A stretch of 64,000 nucleotides of DNA from Gammaproteobacteria bacterium (GCA_021772975.1 JAJFKY010000001.1:124001-188000), one strand, 5' to 3'; shown: positions 29,754-39,433, counted from the first letter of the stretch. Notes: generated by a model from the sequence alone, not told the origin. Numbers and translations: made by a program.

Positions 29754-31637
29754 ATGCTGAATGAGTACCGCTGCTGGCTGAGGGTCATCTTCTGCGGTGG
29801 GCTATTGTTGCCCGCCGCATTATTGGCCGATTCAATCAGCCAGGTGAAAAAAAATGGTGTCAGCGTTGCTTTTGATGTAACGCCGCTGGCATCCGACGTC
29901 CCGACCGAAAGGTTGCGTGCTGACGAGCATGTCTCGATACAGTTTCGCATTCAGGATGCCAATCACCAGCCACTCAGCGGGCTGTACCCGGCGGCCTGGA
30001 TTCACCCCGGCAGCCCGGAAGAGGACGGTGCGGAAGATATCTGCATCAACAAAGCCAAAGCGTTTATCGGCGGCAGCCTGTTATCCCGTGCCGAACTGGA
30101 TCTGAATGTCTACTATGTTTTAACCCTGAATCAGGATGCCACCATCAGCGTGGTCGACCCCCTGTTTGGCTTCGGCGGCTCCAAGCTGCTGACCATGCTG
30201 TCATTAAATGGCGTGGGCTATGACTGGGCGGTGTCGAGCGGTCAGCAACAGGTGTATGTGTCGCTGCCGTCCGCCGATGCCATCGCGGCAATCAACACCG
30301 CCAACTGGCAAATTACCCATCACGCCAGTGATGGTCAGTGGCAGGCGCCGACCACGTTGAAATTGCCGCCCAATCAGGCTTATTTATGGGCTCTGGTGGA
30401 TGGCGGCGTGGCCCTGTTCAACCGCCAGCCGTTTGCGCTGCGGACTGTTATCCCCACCCCGAGCAAGCCTGTTGCGCTGACTTTCTCAGCCGATGGCCGC
30501 TTCGCCTATACCATGACGCATAACCAGCTCAGCGTGATTGATACCGACAGCCTGTCGGTGGCCACCACCATCACGTTGGGCGAGCTGCCGGTATCCATGG
30601 ATTATTCCGTGCTGGCTGAACAGCTGTATATCTCACATGCCGGCAGTGGCGAGATATGGGTGATTGATGGTCAACAACACACCATCAGCCAGATCATCGC
30701 CGCCGAACCCGGCATTGGCATGCTGCGGTTTGCACCCGGTGGGCGCTGGGGCATGCTGGTTAATCCTATGACCGATCGATTGTCGATCATTGATTCAGCC
30801 AAGCAGGCCATCGTGCAAAGCGGCCGGGTGGAAGGCCGTCCGGAATATATCGCTTTTTCCGATAACCTGGGATATATCCGGCATGCGGACAGTTCCAATC
30901 TGTACATGATTACCTTGGACGACCAGAACCTGGGTCGGCCCGGCGCGGATATTCCGACCGTTGATACCCCCGGCGGCGACAGCCCGCCCGGCCTGATAGC
31001 TATACCCAGTGGCAGCGATGGCATTGTGCAGGCGCCCGGCAGCAATGCCGTACTGGTTTCCAATTATCATGACAAGGCGGTGTATTTTTACAAAGAAGGC
31101 ATGGCCGCGCCGATGGGCCAGTTCAATAATTATGGAAAGTTTCCGCGCGCGGTGCTGGCCATTGACCATAGCCTGCGGGAGCGTGAATTACCCGGGGTGT
31201 ATTCAACAACCACCGTATTGCCTGAACCCGGCCACTATCAGGCGATCTATTTTATGGACTCACCGCGGCTGGTGCATTGCTTTGCTTTTGATATTGAGCC
31301 CTCGCTGGAACAGGCTGGGCAACCGCCTGTTGACCAGCTGCTGATCACGCCAATAGTTACTGAGCCTGATCTAAAAGCCGGTCGTGCTGTAAAGCTGGCT
31401 TTTCAGGTTACGTCTCAAGCTGCGGACGCAGCACCGTCAGCCGAACAATATGAGGGCACGATCATTCTGGCGTCCGGGCTTTGGCGGCAACGCTTATCAA
31501 CCGAGGCGAGCACCGACAACACAGTCAGCCTGGAATTTACACCGCCGCTGCCGGGTACTTATTATGTCTATCTCAAGCCTGCCAACAGCCAGACACCTCA
31601 ACATCAGCATAAATTCAGCTATGTTGTTTCTCCATAA
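29754..31637 (+). CDS. YncE/YVTN-like beta-propeller secreted protein
   Basis: Signal peptide; repeats KPVALTFSADGRFAYTMTHNQLSVIDTDSLSVATTITLGELPVSMDYS..., AEQLYISHAGSGEIWVIDGQ. Confidence 0.8.
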   Translation: MLNEYRCWLRVIFCGGLLLPAALLADSISQVKKNGVSVAFDVTPLASDVPTERLRADEHVSIQFRIQDANHQPLSGLYPAAWIHPGSPEEDGAEDICINKAKAFIGGSLLSRAELDLNVYYVLTLNQDATISVVDPLFGFGGSKLLTMLSLNGVGYDWAVSSGQQQVYVSLPSADAIAAINTANWQITHHASDGQWQAPTTLKLPPNQAYLWALVDGGVALFNRQPFALRTVIPTPSKPVALTFSADGRFAYTMTHNQLSVIDTDSLSVATTITLGELPVSMDYSVLAEQLYISHAGSGEIWVIDGQQHTISQIIAAEPGIGMLRFAPGGRWGMLVNPMTDRLSIIDSAKQAIVQSGRVEGRPEYIAFSDNLGYIRHADSSNLYMITLDDQNLGRPGADIPTVDTPGGDSPPGLIAIPSGSDGIVQAPGSNAVLVSNYHDKAVYFYKEGMAAPMGQFNNYGKFPRAVLAIDHSLRERELPGVYSTTTVLPEPGHYQAIYFMDSPRLVHCFAFDIEPSLEQAGQPPVDQLLITPIVTEPDLKAGRAVKLAFQVTSQAADAAPSAEQYEGTIILASGLWRQRLSTEASTDNTVSLEFTPPLPGTYYVYLKPANSQTPQHQHKFSYVVSP

Positions 31638-32214
31638 ATGCTGGCGCTGCCTGGCGGTCATTGCGCTGCTCACCTCGACCAGCCTCGCAGTGGCTGTCAC
31701 ACCGGTTGCACAACAACACTCGATTCCAAACACGCCGGTGCTCAACCAGGCGGGCGATGATCTGCGCTTCTACAACGACCTGATCAAAGGCCGCACAGTG
31801 GCGATCAATTTTGTATTTACCCGTTGTGGCATGGTCTGTCCGCTGCTGGGTTTTCGCTTCGGTCAGTTACGCCAGCAGCTGGATAAAACCCCGAATGCGG
31901 CGGTGCAGCTGATTTCGATCAGCACCGATCCCAACTATGACACACCGGCAAGAATGCAGGCCTGGGCCGAGCAATTTCATACCGGCGCCGGCTGGACTCA
32001 GGTGACCGGCAACAAACAGGACATTGATCATCTGTTAAAGTCACTCAAGGCTTTCAGCGCCGACAAGCAGGACCACAGCAGCCTGGTGCTGCTGATCGAC
32101 GATCAACGCAATGAATGGAAATGGATTGATGGCGCAAGCGATCCACAGGTTATTCAGGATGCCCTGGCAGCATGGCGGGCGCCGGATCAAGCCGCAGTCG
32201 AGTCCAGCCGGTAA
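31621..32214 (+). CDS. SCO1/SenC-family copper chaperone
   Basis: In-frame ATG at 31621 (overlaps previous gene by 17 bp); GRTVAINFVFTRCGMVCPLLGFRF CxxxC motif, ISISTDPNYDTPARM. Confidence 0.88.
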   Translation: MLFLHKCWRCLAVIALLTSTSLAVAVTPVAQQHSIPNTPVLNQAGDDLRFYNDLIKGRTVAINFVFTRCGMVCPLLGFRFGQLRQQLDKTPNAAVQLISISTDPNYDTPARMQAWAEQFHTGAGWTQVTGNKQDIDHLLKSLKAFSADKQDHSSLVLLIDDQRNEWKWIDGASDPQVIQDALAAWRAPDQAAVESSR

Positions 32215-33523
32215 CGCATCCAACGGCGTTCGCCTGGCTGCCTGTTGGTTTGCGTCGCTAGTTTTCAGCACCCAATTACCTGCCGATACCGGCACGGATA
32301 TTTACCAGCAGGGCATCACCGAATCCGGGCAGGCCAGTATCGGCGCCCAGCAAACCACAGCATCGGCCAGCCTGTTCCCCTGCATCAACTGCCATGGTGA
32401 ACGCGCCGTGGGAAGCAAAGAATCCGGCGTCGCCGCACCCAACATCACCTGGTGGCAGCTGACCCAGCCTTACCGCAAAGACCTGGATGGCGGCCGGCCA
32501 CGCAACCCCTATGACAAGCGCCTGCTGCAACGGTTATTAACCCAGGGCATTGATTCAGACGGCCAGTCGCTGGCCGCGAACATGCCGCGTTATGACCTCA
32601 ATGAGATTGAGATTGATGCGCTGATCACCTACCTGCAGGACATTGCCCGACAATCTGTCAGCGGCGTAAGCAGCGATGCCATCCACCTGGGACTGCGGTT
32701 GCCTGATAAAACGGGACTGGCCGAGTCCATGACGATCACGGTCAATGCATTGGTCGATAATATCAACGCAGCAGGTGGTATTTATGGCAGACAATTGCGC
32801 TTGCATGCGTTGCCCCAGGCACCACTTGCTGAACCGGTGTTTGCCGTCATTGACCTGAGCATGTCGGAACATCAGTCCAGCATGACGGATCAAGTGACAC
32901 TGGGCATTTTTGAATCACGCGGGGACAGTGACTTCGCTTATTTTTTATATCCGCATCCAGCCAGCTATGCGCAGCAACAATCAACTGTTGCCATCGAGCG
33001 TGGCTGGCAGGTTATTGATCTCGTTGATGAATCGGTACTTAACCAACTGAATCAATCCAGCTCCGCTGATGACCGGTTGATCGCTATACTGCACCGTCAG
33101 CAATCGATTCCGCTACTGCAACTGCTGAATAGACTTAAGCATTTACAGCGCGCTCCGATCATTCTGACCGACTCACTATCACCAACACAGCCAGCGTCAA
33201 TAAAAAACTATCCGGCGCCGATTTATCTGCTGACCCCACCGGGTCCGGAGTCGGTTTCCCGGGCAGGCCAGCTGGAATATGCTCAACTGGCACGGCAGTC
33301 GGGTTTCTCCGATGGCCATCTGCAGCCCAGGCTGTGGGCCTTGACGCTGATCAAGTTGCTGACCACGGTGCTGGAGCAATCCGGCAAGCACCTGAGCCAG
33401 CAGGTTTTTATCGAAACACTGCAGAGCCAGGTCGATTTAGCTACCGTCTTCGGCCCGTTATTAAGCTACTCCGCCAATCGCAGAGTGGGTAGTAACAGCA
33501 TGATCCTGGTGCAGATCAACTGA
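32159..33523 (+). CDS. c-type cytochrome fused to type-I periplasmic binding protein (Peripla_BP_6-like)
   Basis: FPCINCHGERAVG (CXXCH) followed by IDALITYLQDIA, then AESMTITVNALVDNINAAGGIYGRQLRL typical of branched-chain amino-acid binding proteins. Start 32159 chosen over 32111; uncertain. Confidence 0.75.
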   Translation: MPWQHGGRRIKPQSSPAGNASNGVRLAACWFASLVFSTQLPADTGTDIYQQGITESGQASIGAQQTTASASLFPCINCHGERAVGSKESGVAAPNITWWQLTQPYRKDLDGGRPRNPYDKRLLQRLLTQGIDSDGQSLAANMPRYDLNEIEIDALITYLQDIARQSVSGVSSDAIHLGLRLPDKTGLAESMTITVNALVDNINAAGGIYGRQLRLHALPQAPLAEPVFAVIDLSMSEHQSSMTDQVTLGIFESRGDSDFAYFLYPHPASYAQQQSTVAIERGWQVIDLVDESVLNQLNQSSSADDRLIAILHRQQSIPLLQLLNRLKHLQRAPIILTDSLSPTQPASIKNYPAPIYLLTPPGPESVSRAGQLEYAQLARQSGFSDGHLQPRLWALTLIKLLTTVLEQSGKHLSQQVFIETLQSQVDLATVFGPLLSYSANRRVGSNSMILVQIN

Positions 33524-33735
33524 CCAGCCGGAATGATCCTGGTTAATAGCATCGATAAACCGGGCATATTCCGCGAAACATCAGCCGCGGGTAATATTCC
33601 GATGCTTCACGGACATCGTCTCTAACCTGGATACAGTCCAGGCATAACACCTGTGCGGCTCGCCAGCCAAATCTGCTCAAGCAAAATGCTATATTAAACT
33701 GAGGGTAGGAAATAACGGGCACAGGGAGCTTCAGT

Positions 33736-34488
33736 ATGAATATCAATCGCCATATGCGCCTTTTCAGCAGCTTGCTGCTTGGTTGTTTAATCTGCACTTC
33801 CGTCTGGAGCCAGAGAGATGGCACAGCCGGCCTGTTTGTACAGGCTGGACAGGCCAGCACACCGAATCCACTGACAACCGTGCCTACCCCCACCTCTTCG
33901 GGCCCGGCAGCCTGCATTCATATTAATAATATCGATAGCCTGGATGGACTGGATGATCCTGATAACGTGGTGCTGGATTTTTTCATCGGCGCCGGCAATG
34001 AATTAACCGGCCTGTCATGGGACATTAATATTGCCACCGCGGGAGTAAGCTGGTTATCCGACGCAACCATTCAGTTTTCCAGCTCAGACGGTTCCGCCGA
34101 CCCGAATGCCTTTAATCTGGCGCCTGGTTTTGGACAGAATATGCCCGGCGCCATGGATTTCAGTTCCAATGGCATCGTGCCCTTTGCCAGCATCCCGATG
34201 AACAATGTGGTGGTCAATGCCGACGGTATATTGCGCCTGCAGTTTTTTGAATCGTTTGATGATGTCAGTGATGTGCCTGATGCGATCTGGAACGAAGCAG
34301 CCAACAGCAGCGTCTGCCCCGGGATTTTTCTGCAGTGCAGTGATCAGATATCCTGCGGTTGGGTGGTTGATCTGGCGCCACCGCCACCTATCCCCAGCTT
34401 GTCCTCCTGGGGTATCTGGGTATTACTGCTGCTGTTGCTGAGTGCCGGCCTGATCAGTTTGACAGGCTGGCGTGACCAGCGGGGCTAG
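33736..34488 (+). CDS. Secreted protein with IPTL-CTERM-like sorting signal
   Basis: N-terminal signal peptide; C-terminus PPPPIPSLSSWGIWVLLLLLLSAGLISLTGWRDQRG (IPxLSxWG - TM - basic). Confidence 0.75.
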   Translation: MNINRHMRLFSSLLLGCLICTSVWSQRDGTAGLFVQAGQASTPNPLTTVPTPTSSGPAACIHINNIDSLDGLDDPDNVVLDFFIGAGNELTGLSWDINIATAGVSWLSDATIQFSSSDGSADPNAFNLAPGFGQNMPGAMDFSSNGIVPFASIPMNNVVVNADGILRLQFFESFDDVSDVPDAIWNEAANSSVCPGIFLQCSDQISCGWVVDLAPPPPIPSLSSWGIWVLLLLLLSAGLISLTGWRDQRG

Positions 34489-34632
34489 CTGAGCTTTAAG
34501 CACCGGTGGTGGAAAATTCCACATCCGTTGTTTGCCATTACCAGTCTCACAAACCGCCAGGCGGTGCGCGCGTGATTGGTAAAGCCACTATTAGCGGTAT
34601 ATTCTTTATCACGCCTGTGCACAGAGTAAGCT

Positions 34633-35265
34633 ATGCTCAACACTGACAATGCCATCTCCACTGCCCCCAGGGCCGATGGACGGATTACCCGCTGGCTGGG
34701 TGTGTGGCTATTGCTGGTATGGATAATCGCAGCCATCGCGCCCAGTTACCGGCAGGACTGGCTGCTGGAAAATATTCTGGTGTTTGCCGGTGCCGCGGTG
34801 GTCTTGCCCAACTACCGGCGATTACCCTGGAGCACCGGCACTTATATGGCCTTGACCCTGTTTCTGACCCTGCATTTAATTGGCGCGCATTACACCTATT
34901 CGGAAACGCCTATTGGTGATTGGATGGCCGCGGCCTTTGACTGGCAGCGTAACCATTATGACCGGCTGGTGCATTTCAGTTTTGGCTTGTTGCTGGCTCC
35001 TGCCCTGCAGCAGCTTATCCGTTATCAGGCGGGCGCGCGGCGCGGCTGGGATCTGGTGCTGACGGCTGCCGTTGTGCTTGGCCTCAGCGGTTTGTTTGAA
35101 ATCATCGAAGCCATTGCGGCAATGATTGTCAGTCCGGAACTGGGACTGGCTTATCTGGGCACCCAGGGCGACATATGGGATGCACAAAAAGACAGTGCCC
35201 TGGCGTTGCTGGGAGGTGTACTGTACGTGCTCTGGCTTGCCGTACGCAGACGTTTTGACCGCTAG
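34633..35265 (+). CDS. DUF2238 / YjdF-like inner membrane protein
   Basis: HLIGAHYTYSETPIGDWM, NHYDRLVHFSFGLLLAP, GTQGDIWDAQKDSALALLGG. Confidence 0.85.
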   Translation: MLNTDNAISTAPRADGRITRWLGVWLLLVWIIAAIAPSYRQDWLLENILVFAGAAVVLPNYRRLPWSTGTYMALTLFLTLHLIGAHYTYSETPIGDWMAAAFDWQRNHYDRLVHFSFGLLLAPALQQLIRYQAGARRGWDLVLTAAVVLGLSGLFEIIEAIAAMIVSPELGLAYLGTQGDIWDAQKDSALALLGGVLYVLWLAVRRRFDR

Positions 35266-35307
35266 TTCTTTATTACTGAATGCATTTAGACCTACCGAAC
35301 TGACAGT

Positions 35308-35931
35308 TTGACTGCCTTACTCCCCTCTTTTCTGCTGACCACGCTGCTGATTGAACTGACGCCTGGCCCGAACATGGCGTATCTGTCATTGGTCAGCGCC
35401 ATTGAAGGCCGCAAGGCAGGGCTGGCGGCAACCACCGGCATTGCGCTGGGATTGTTAATCATCGGGATGGCGGCGGCGATAGGACTGGGTGGCCTGATTG
35501 CCGCTTCGGCCTTTGCCTTTCAGCTGTTGCGCTGGGCGGGGGTGCTGTACTTGCTGTGGCTGGCCTGGGAGGCCTGGACCAGCACCCAGGAGGTGTCACC
35601 CGGTCACATGATAAAACCTGCACCAGCGATCAGGCATTTCCGGCGCGGCCTGATCACCAACCTGCTGAATCCCAAAGCGGGCCTGTTTTTTATTGTGATA
35701 CTGCCGGGCTTTACTGATACCACTCAACCGATGGTTGCCCAGACCACCAGTCTGACGCTTATTTACGTGCTGTTGGCCACGCTGGTGCATCTGGTCCTGG
35801 TGCTGCTGGCCGGACACGCTAACCGCTGGTTCAATCATGCTGATCGGCAGCGCATTGCGAGGCGAATATTTGCCCTGCTGTTGCTGGCGGTAGCAATCTG
35901 GTTTTTGTGGTCCTCACGGATGGCCGCCTGA
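35308..35931 (+). CDS. LysE-family translocator
   Basis: TTG start; ELTPGPNMAYLSLVSAIEGRKAGLAATTGIALGL, LITNLLNPKAGLFFIVILPGF. Confidence 0.88.
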   Translation: MTALLPSFLLTTLLIELTPGPNMAYLSLVSAIEGRKAGLAATTGIALGLLIIGMAAAIGLGGLIAASAFAFQLLRWAGVLYLLWLAWEAWTSTQEVSPGHMIKPAPAIRHFRRGLITNLLNPKAGLFFIVILPGFTDTTQPMVAQTTSLTLIYVLLATLVHLVLVLLAGHANRWFNHADRQRIARRIFALLLLAVAIWFLWSSRMAA

Positions 35932-35941
35932 GCCGAACTGA

Positions 35942-36379
35942 TTAGTCCGGTTGCAATAACCGCGGCCCGGGCCCCTCTGCACTTAAGGCATCGCCCGGAT
36001 TGCGCAACGGGCAGTTTTGCAGTGACAGACAACCACAACCGATACAGCCATCCAGGCGGTCCCGCAGCTTGATCAATTGATTGATTCGCTGGTCCAGTTG
36101 GGTGCGCCAGCCATCCGATAGTTTGCGCCAGTCCGCGGCGGTCGGGGTACGGTTTGCCGGCAGGCCCTGCAGCGCCTGACGAATATCAGCCAGTGCGATG
36201 CCCAGTTGCTGGGCGGTTTTGATCACCGCCACCCGGCGCAGTACATCGCGTGCGTAGCGGCGTTGATTGCCGGCGTTGCGCCAGCTACTGATCAAGCCTT
36301 TGGCTTCGTAAAAATGCAGCGTGGAAACCGCCACCCCACAGCGTTTTGCCACCCGCCCGACACTCAGTTGTACACCCAT
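35942..36379 (-). CDS. soxR: Redox-sensitive MerR-family regulator SoxR
   Basis: [28 protein letters not shown] and [2Fe-2S] motif [12 protein letters not shown] (CX2CXCX5C). Confidence 0.92.
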   Translation of the reverse strand: MGVQLSVGRVAKRCGVAVSTLHFYEAKGLISSWRNAGNQRRYARDVLRRVAVIKTAQQLGIALADIRQALQGLPANRTPTAADWRKLSDGWRTQLDQRINQLIKLRDRLDGCIGCGCLSLQNCPLRNPGDALSAEGPGPRLLQPD

Positions 36380-36415
36380 CTACGGTCTCCGGAAGCTGAG
36401 GTTTCAAACTCTTGA

Positions 36416-36433
36416 CCTCAAGTTAAGTTCAGG
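36416..36433. promoter_or_regulatory. SoxR box
   Basis: CCTCAAGTTAAGTTCAGG, 16/18 match to recalled consensus CCTCAAGTTAACTTGAGG; lies in a TTGACC-N19-TACCCT arrangement on + strand, upstream of soxR. Confidence 0.7.
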
Positions 36434-36578
36434 TTTTACCCTGTCGACTGTCAATAGTCAATCCGGAAATCCGCCATGCGCAAATCCACACAGGTAATTC
36501 TGATCAGCATCCTGATAACTGCATTGGACATGTTTAATCGGTGGTGCAACCGCGGCAGCCAGCACTTTTCCCGGCATG

Positions 36579-36655
36579 CCGATTCACACTGGTATGCATT
36601 GATCTGGCAACGTTAGCCACGCGGCACGTTGCCGGTCTACCAGTGTGGAATGCGG
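36579..36655. repeat. Long imperfect inverted repeat
   Basis: CCGATTCACACTGGTA...TGGCAACGT...ACGTTGCCG...TACCAGTGTGGAATGCGG in intergenic space between soxR and ABC ATPase. Confidence 0.6.
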
Positions 36656-36744
36656 ATGTGCGCAGACCGCCGCAAACCATTACACTGATCAATTTGCAGC
36701 AACCCGTTCAACATGCGCCTGTCTGCGCGTGACAAGGAAAAAAA

Positions 36745-37671
36745 GTGTCCCCTGTCATATCTGTTAAAAACCTGAACAAAGTGTATGGCTCCGGTTTTCA
36801 AGCGCTCAAAGATGTCAATCTGGATATCCATCAGGGCGAGATTTTCGCGCTGCTGGGCCCCAACGGGGCCGGCAAAACCACACTGATCAGTATCATCTGC
36901 GGGATCGTCAATCCAAGCTCCGGCCAGGTGCTGGCGGATGGCCATGACATCATCAGAGATTTTCGCGTCACCCGCGCACTGATCGGACTGGTGCCGCAGG
37001 AATTGTCCACCGACGCATTTGAAACGGTCTGGGCCACGGTCAATTTCAGCCGTGGTTTATACGGCAAACCGCGTGATCACGGCTACGTCGAAAAAATTCT
37101 GCGGGATTTGTCTTTGTGGGATAAAAAAGACAATAAAATCATGCTGCTGTCGGGCGGGATGAAGCGCCGGGTGATGATCGCCAAAGCACTGGCGCATGAA
37201 CCCAAAATTCTGTTCCTGGACGAGCCCACCGCCGGCGTGGATGTCGAATTGCGGCGGGATATGTGGAACATGGTGCATGGCCTGCGGGATCTGGGTGTCA
37301 CCATCATTCTGACCACCCATTACATTGAGGAGGCCCAGCAGATGGCCGACCGTATCGGGGTGATCAATAAGGGCGAGCTGATCCTGGTGGAAGCCAAACA
37401 TGCACTGATGGAGAAGTTAGGCAAAAAAGAGCTGACACTGCAGCTGAGCGAGCCCATGCACGGCATTCCCGCCAAGCTCAGCGACTATCCGTTAAAACTC
37501 TCCGACGACGGTCATCAGCTGGTGTATACCTTTGACAGCCACAGTGAGCATACCGGTATCGCGGCGCTGCTCAGAGGCATGAGCGAGTGCGGCCTCAATT
37601 ACGAAGACCTGAATACCAGCCAGAGTTCGCTGGAAGATATTTTCGTGAGTCTGGTCAGGGAGCAGGCATGA
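36745..37671 (+). CDS. ABC transporter ATP-binding protein (ABC-2 type)
   Basis: [46 protein letters not shown]. Confidence 0.93.
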   Translation: MSPVISVKNLNKVYGSGFQALKDVNLDIHQGEIFALLGPNGAGKTTLISIICGIVNPSSGQVLADGHDIIRDFRVTRALIGLVPQELSTDAFETVWATVNFSRGLYGKPRDHGYVEKILRDLSLWDKKDNKIMLLSGGMKRRVMIAKALAHEPKILFLDEPTAGVDVELRRDMWNMVHGLRDLGVTIILTTHYIEEAQQMADRIGVINKGELILVEAKHALMEKLGKKELTLQLSEPMHGIPAKLSDYPLKLSDDGHQLVYTFDSHSEHTGIAALLRGMSECGLNYEDLNTSQSSLEDIFVSLVREQA

Positions 37672-38429
37672 ATATTTACGCAATACGCGCTATTTATCAA
37701 TTTGAAATGGCCCGCACCGGCCGGACACTGATGCAGAGCATCGCCTCACCGGTGTTATCGACCTCACTGTACTTTGTAGTATTCGGCGCGGCCATCGGCT
37801 CGCGCATGGGCGACATTGATGGCATCAGTTATGGCGCCTTCATTATCCCCGGACTGATGATGCTGTCACTGCTGAGCGAGAGCATTTCCAACGCCTCGTT
37901 CGGTATCTACATGCCCAAGTTTTCCGGCACCATTTATGAAGTGCTGTCCGCACCGGTCTCGTTTGTCGAGGTGGTGCTGGGTTATGTCGGCGCGGCGGCC
38001 AGCAAGTCGGTGATTCTGGGCCTGCTGATTTTATTAACCGCGCGGTTGTTTGTCGCCTACGAGATCGAGCACCCCATCTGGATGCTGAGCTTTCTGATAT
38101 TAACCGCGGTCACCTTCAGTCTGTTCGGATTTATTATCGGCATCTGGGCGGATGGCTTTGAGAAACTGCAGATTATCCCGTTGATGATCGTTACCCCCCT
38201 GACCTTTCTGGGCGGCAGTTTTTATTCCATCAGCATGCTGCCACCGATCTGGCAGAAAATCACGCTGTTTAATCCGGTGGTGTATCTGATCAGCGGGTTT
38301 CGCTGGAGCTTCTACGGCGTATCGGATATTAACGTGGTCGTCAGCATCGCTATGATTGTGTTGTTTTTAGTGCTGTGCGTGATCACCGTGTGGTGGATAT
38401 TCAAGACGGGGTATCGATTAAAAACTTAA
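37668..38429 (+). CDS. ABC-2 type transporter permease
   Basis: In-frame ATG at 37668 overlapping ATPase stop (ATGA); six hydrophobic segments, [32 protein letters not shown]. Confidence 0.9.
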   Translation: MNIYAIRAIYQFEMARTGRTLMQSIASPVLSTSLYFVVFGAAIGSRMGDIDGISYGAFIIPGLMMLSLLSESISNASFGIYMPKFSGTIYEVLSAPVSFVEVVLGYVGAAASKSVILGLLILLTARLFVAYEIEHPIWMLSFLILTAVTFSLFGFIIGIWADGFEKLQIIPLMIVTPLTFLGGSFYSISMLPPIWQKITLFNPVVYLISGFRWSFYGVSDINVVVSIAMIVLFLVLCVITVWWIFKTGYRLKT

Positions 38430-38570
38430 AGCCTGCTGTCGTGGAGAGATCCTTCGCTGACGCTCAGGATGACATATAGTCTTATGGCTGGTGGGCATTC
38501 CGAATTTGAGTTGGCGCTGCCAAAGACGCTAGCTGTCATCACAGGGTTGACTGGTACTGCGAGGTACGCT

Positions 38571-38810
38571 GATTGTCATTCTGAACGCAGTGAAGAATCT
38601 CTTACTTTCCAGCCTCAAAACACCCGATATAGTTATACATACCAGCGTAAGGTTGATTAGCATAATATGATTGTCATTCTGAACGCAGTGAAAAATCTCT
38701 TACTCTCCAGCGCCAAAATATCCGATACAGTTTTGTATACCAGCGTAAGGGTTGATTGGCACAATGTGATTGTCATTCTGAACGCAGTGAAGAATCTCTT
38801 AGTTTGCAGC
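38571..38810 (+). repeat. ~98 bp tandem repeat, 2.4 copies
   Basis: GATTGTCATTCTGAACGCAGTGAARAATCTCTTA begins at 38571, 38669 and 38768, with conserved intervening TACCAGCGTAAGG-TTGATT; a diverged inverted copy (GGAGAGATCCTTCGCTGACGCTCAGGATGAC) lies at about 38442-38472. Confidence 0.85.
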
Positions 38811-38908
38811 CCCGGAATAACCCCTATAACGATGTACCGGCGCAACAGAAAGGTGGCTTACACAGCCTCCTCCTACTGAGCAGAAAGAGGGCCAACAATG
38901 TTAACTGA

Positions 38909-39433
38909 TTAATCCGCCTGCTGTGTTTTGCGAAAATAATTCCGCAGGCACTCAAATTCAGACCTGGCTGAATGCTTGCCGCTGCTGGCATTAATGATCG
39001 AAAACGGAATACACCACAGGCCCACCAGTATCAGCATAATCGTCGGACCATGCCCGGTATCTTTGAGCAGATAGGATGAAACCAGGATGGCCGCGGCAAA
39101 TATCAGGGCCACAACCGTTTGGTACATTCCAGCTTTTTTCGGGTTCATATTCTTAATCCTCAGTTTTGATAAAAAGGTTTGCTCGGCCTCACAGACTTTA
39201 TTGAGCAGTGCTTTGTTCTTGGCATATTCAGCCATCAGATCATCGGCCTCACCCAGCTGTCGGGTGGCGGCGTTAAAGGCCTGTTGTTCGTCTAAACCTT
39301 CATCGGTCAAACGTTCAATCACGCAATACAGGTGGTCTTTGATTTCATCGGCCTTGACCTGATTGTTGCAACGATTGACCAATATCCGATCACACCAGTT
39401 ATCCATTGCCTGTTCCAGTTGAAACATAGTCAT
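38909..39433 (-). CDS. HAAS / permease-prefix-domain membrane protein
   Basis: NNQVKADEIKDHLYCVIERLTDEGLDEQQAFNAATRQLGEADDLMAEYAKN then two TM segments; overlaps PadR gene end. Confidence 0.8.
   Translation of the reverse strand: MTMFQLEQAMDNWCDRILVNRCNNQVKADEIKDHLYCVIERLTDEGLDEQQAFNAATRQLGEADDLMAEYAKNKALLNKVCEAEQTFLSKLRIKNMNPKKAGMYQTVVALIFAAAILVSSYLLKDTGHGPTIMLILVGLWCIPFSIINASSGKHSARSEFECLRNYFRKTQQAD

Noticed and set aside
38571-38810. Considered as CRISPR array
   Set aside because: Only three units, ~98 bp period, and the intervening sequence is also conserved between units; no cas genes.
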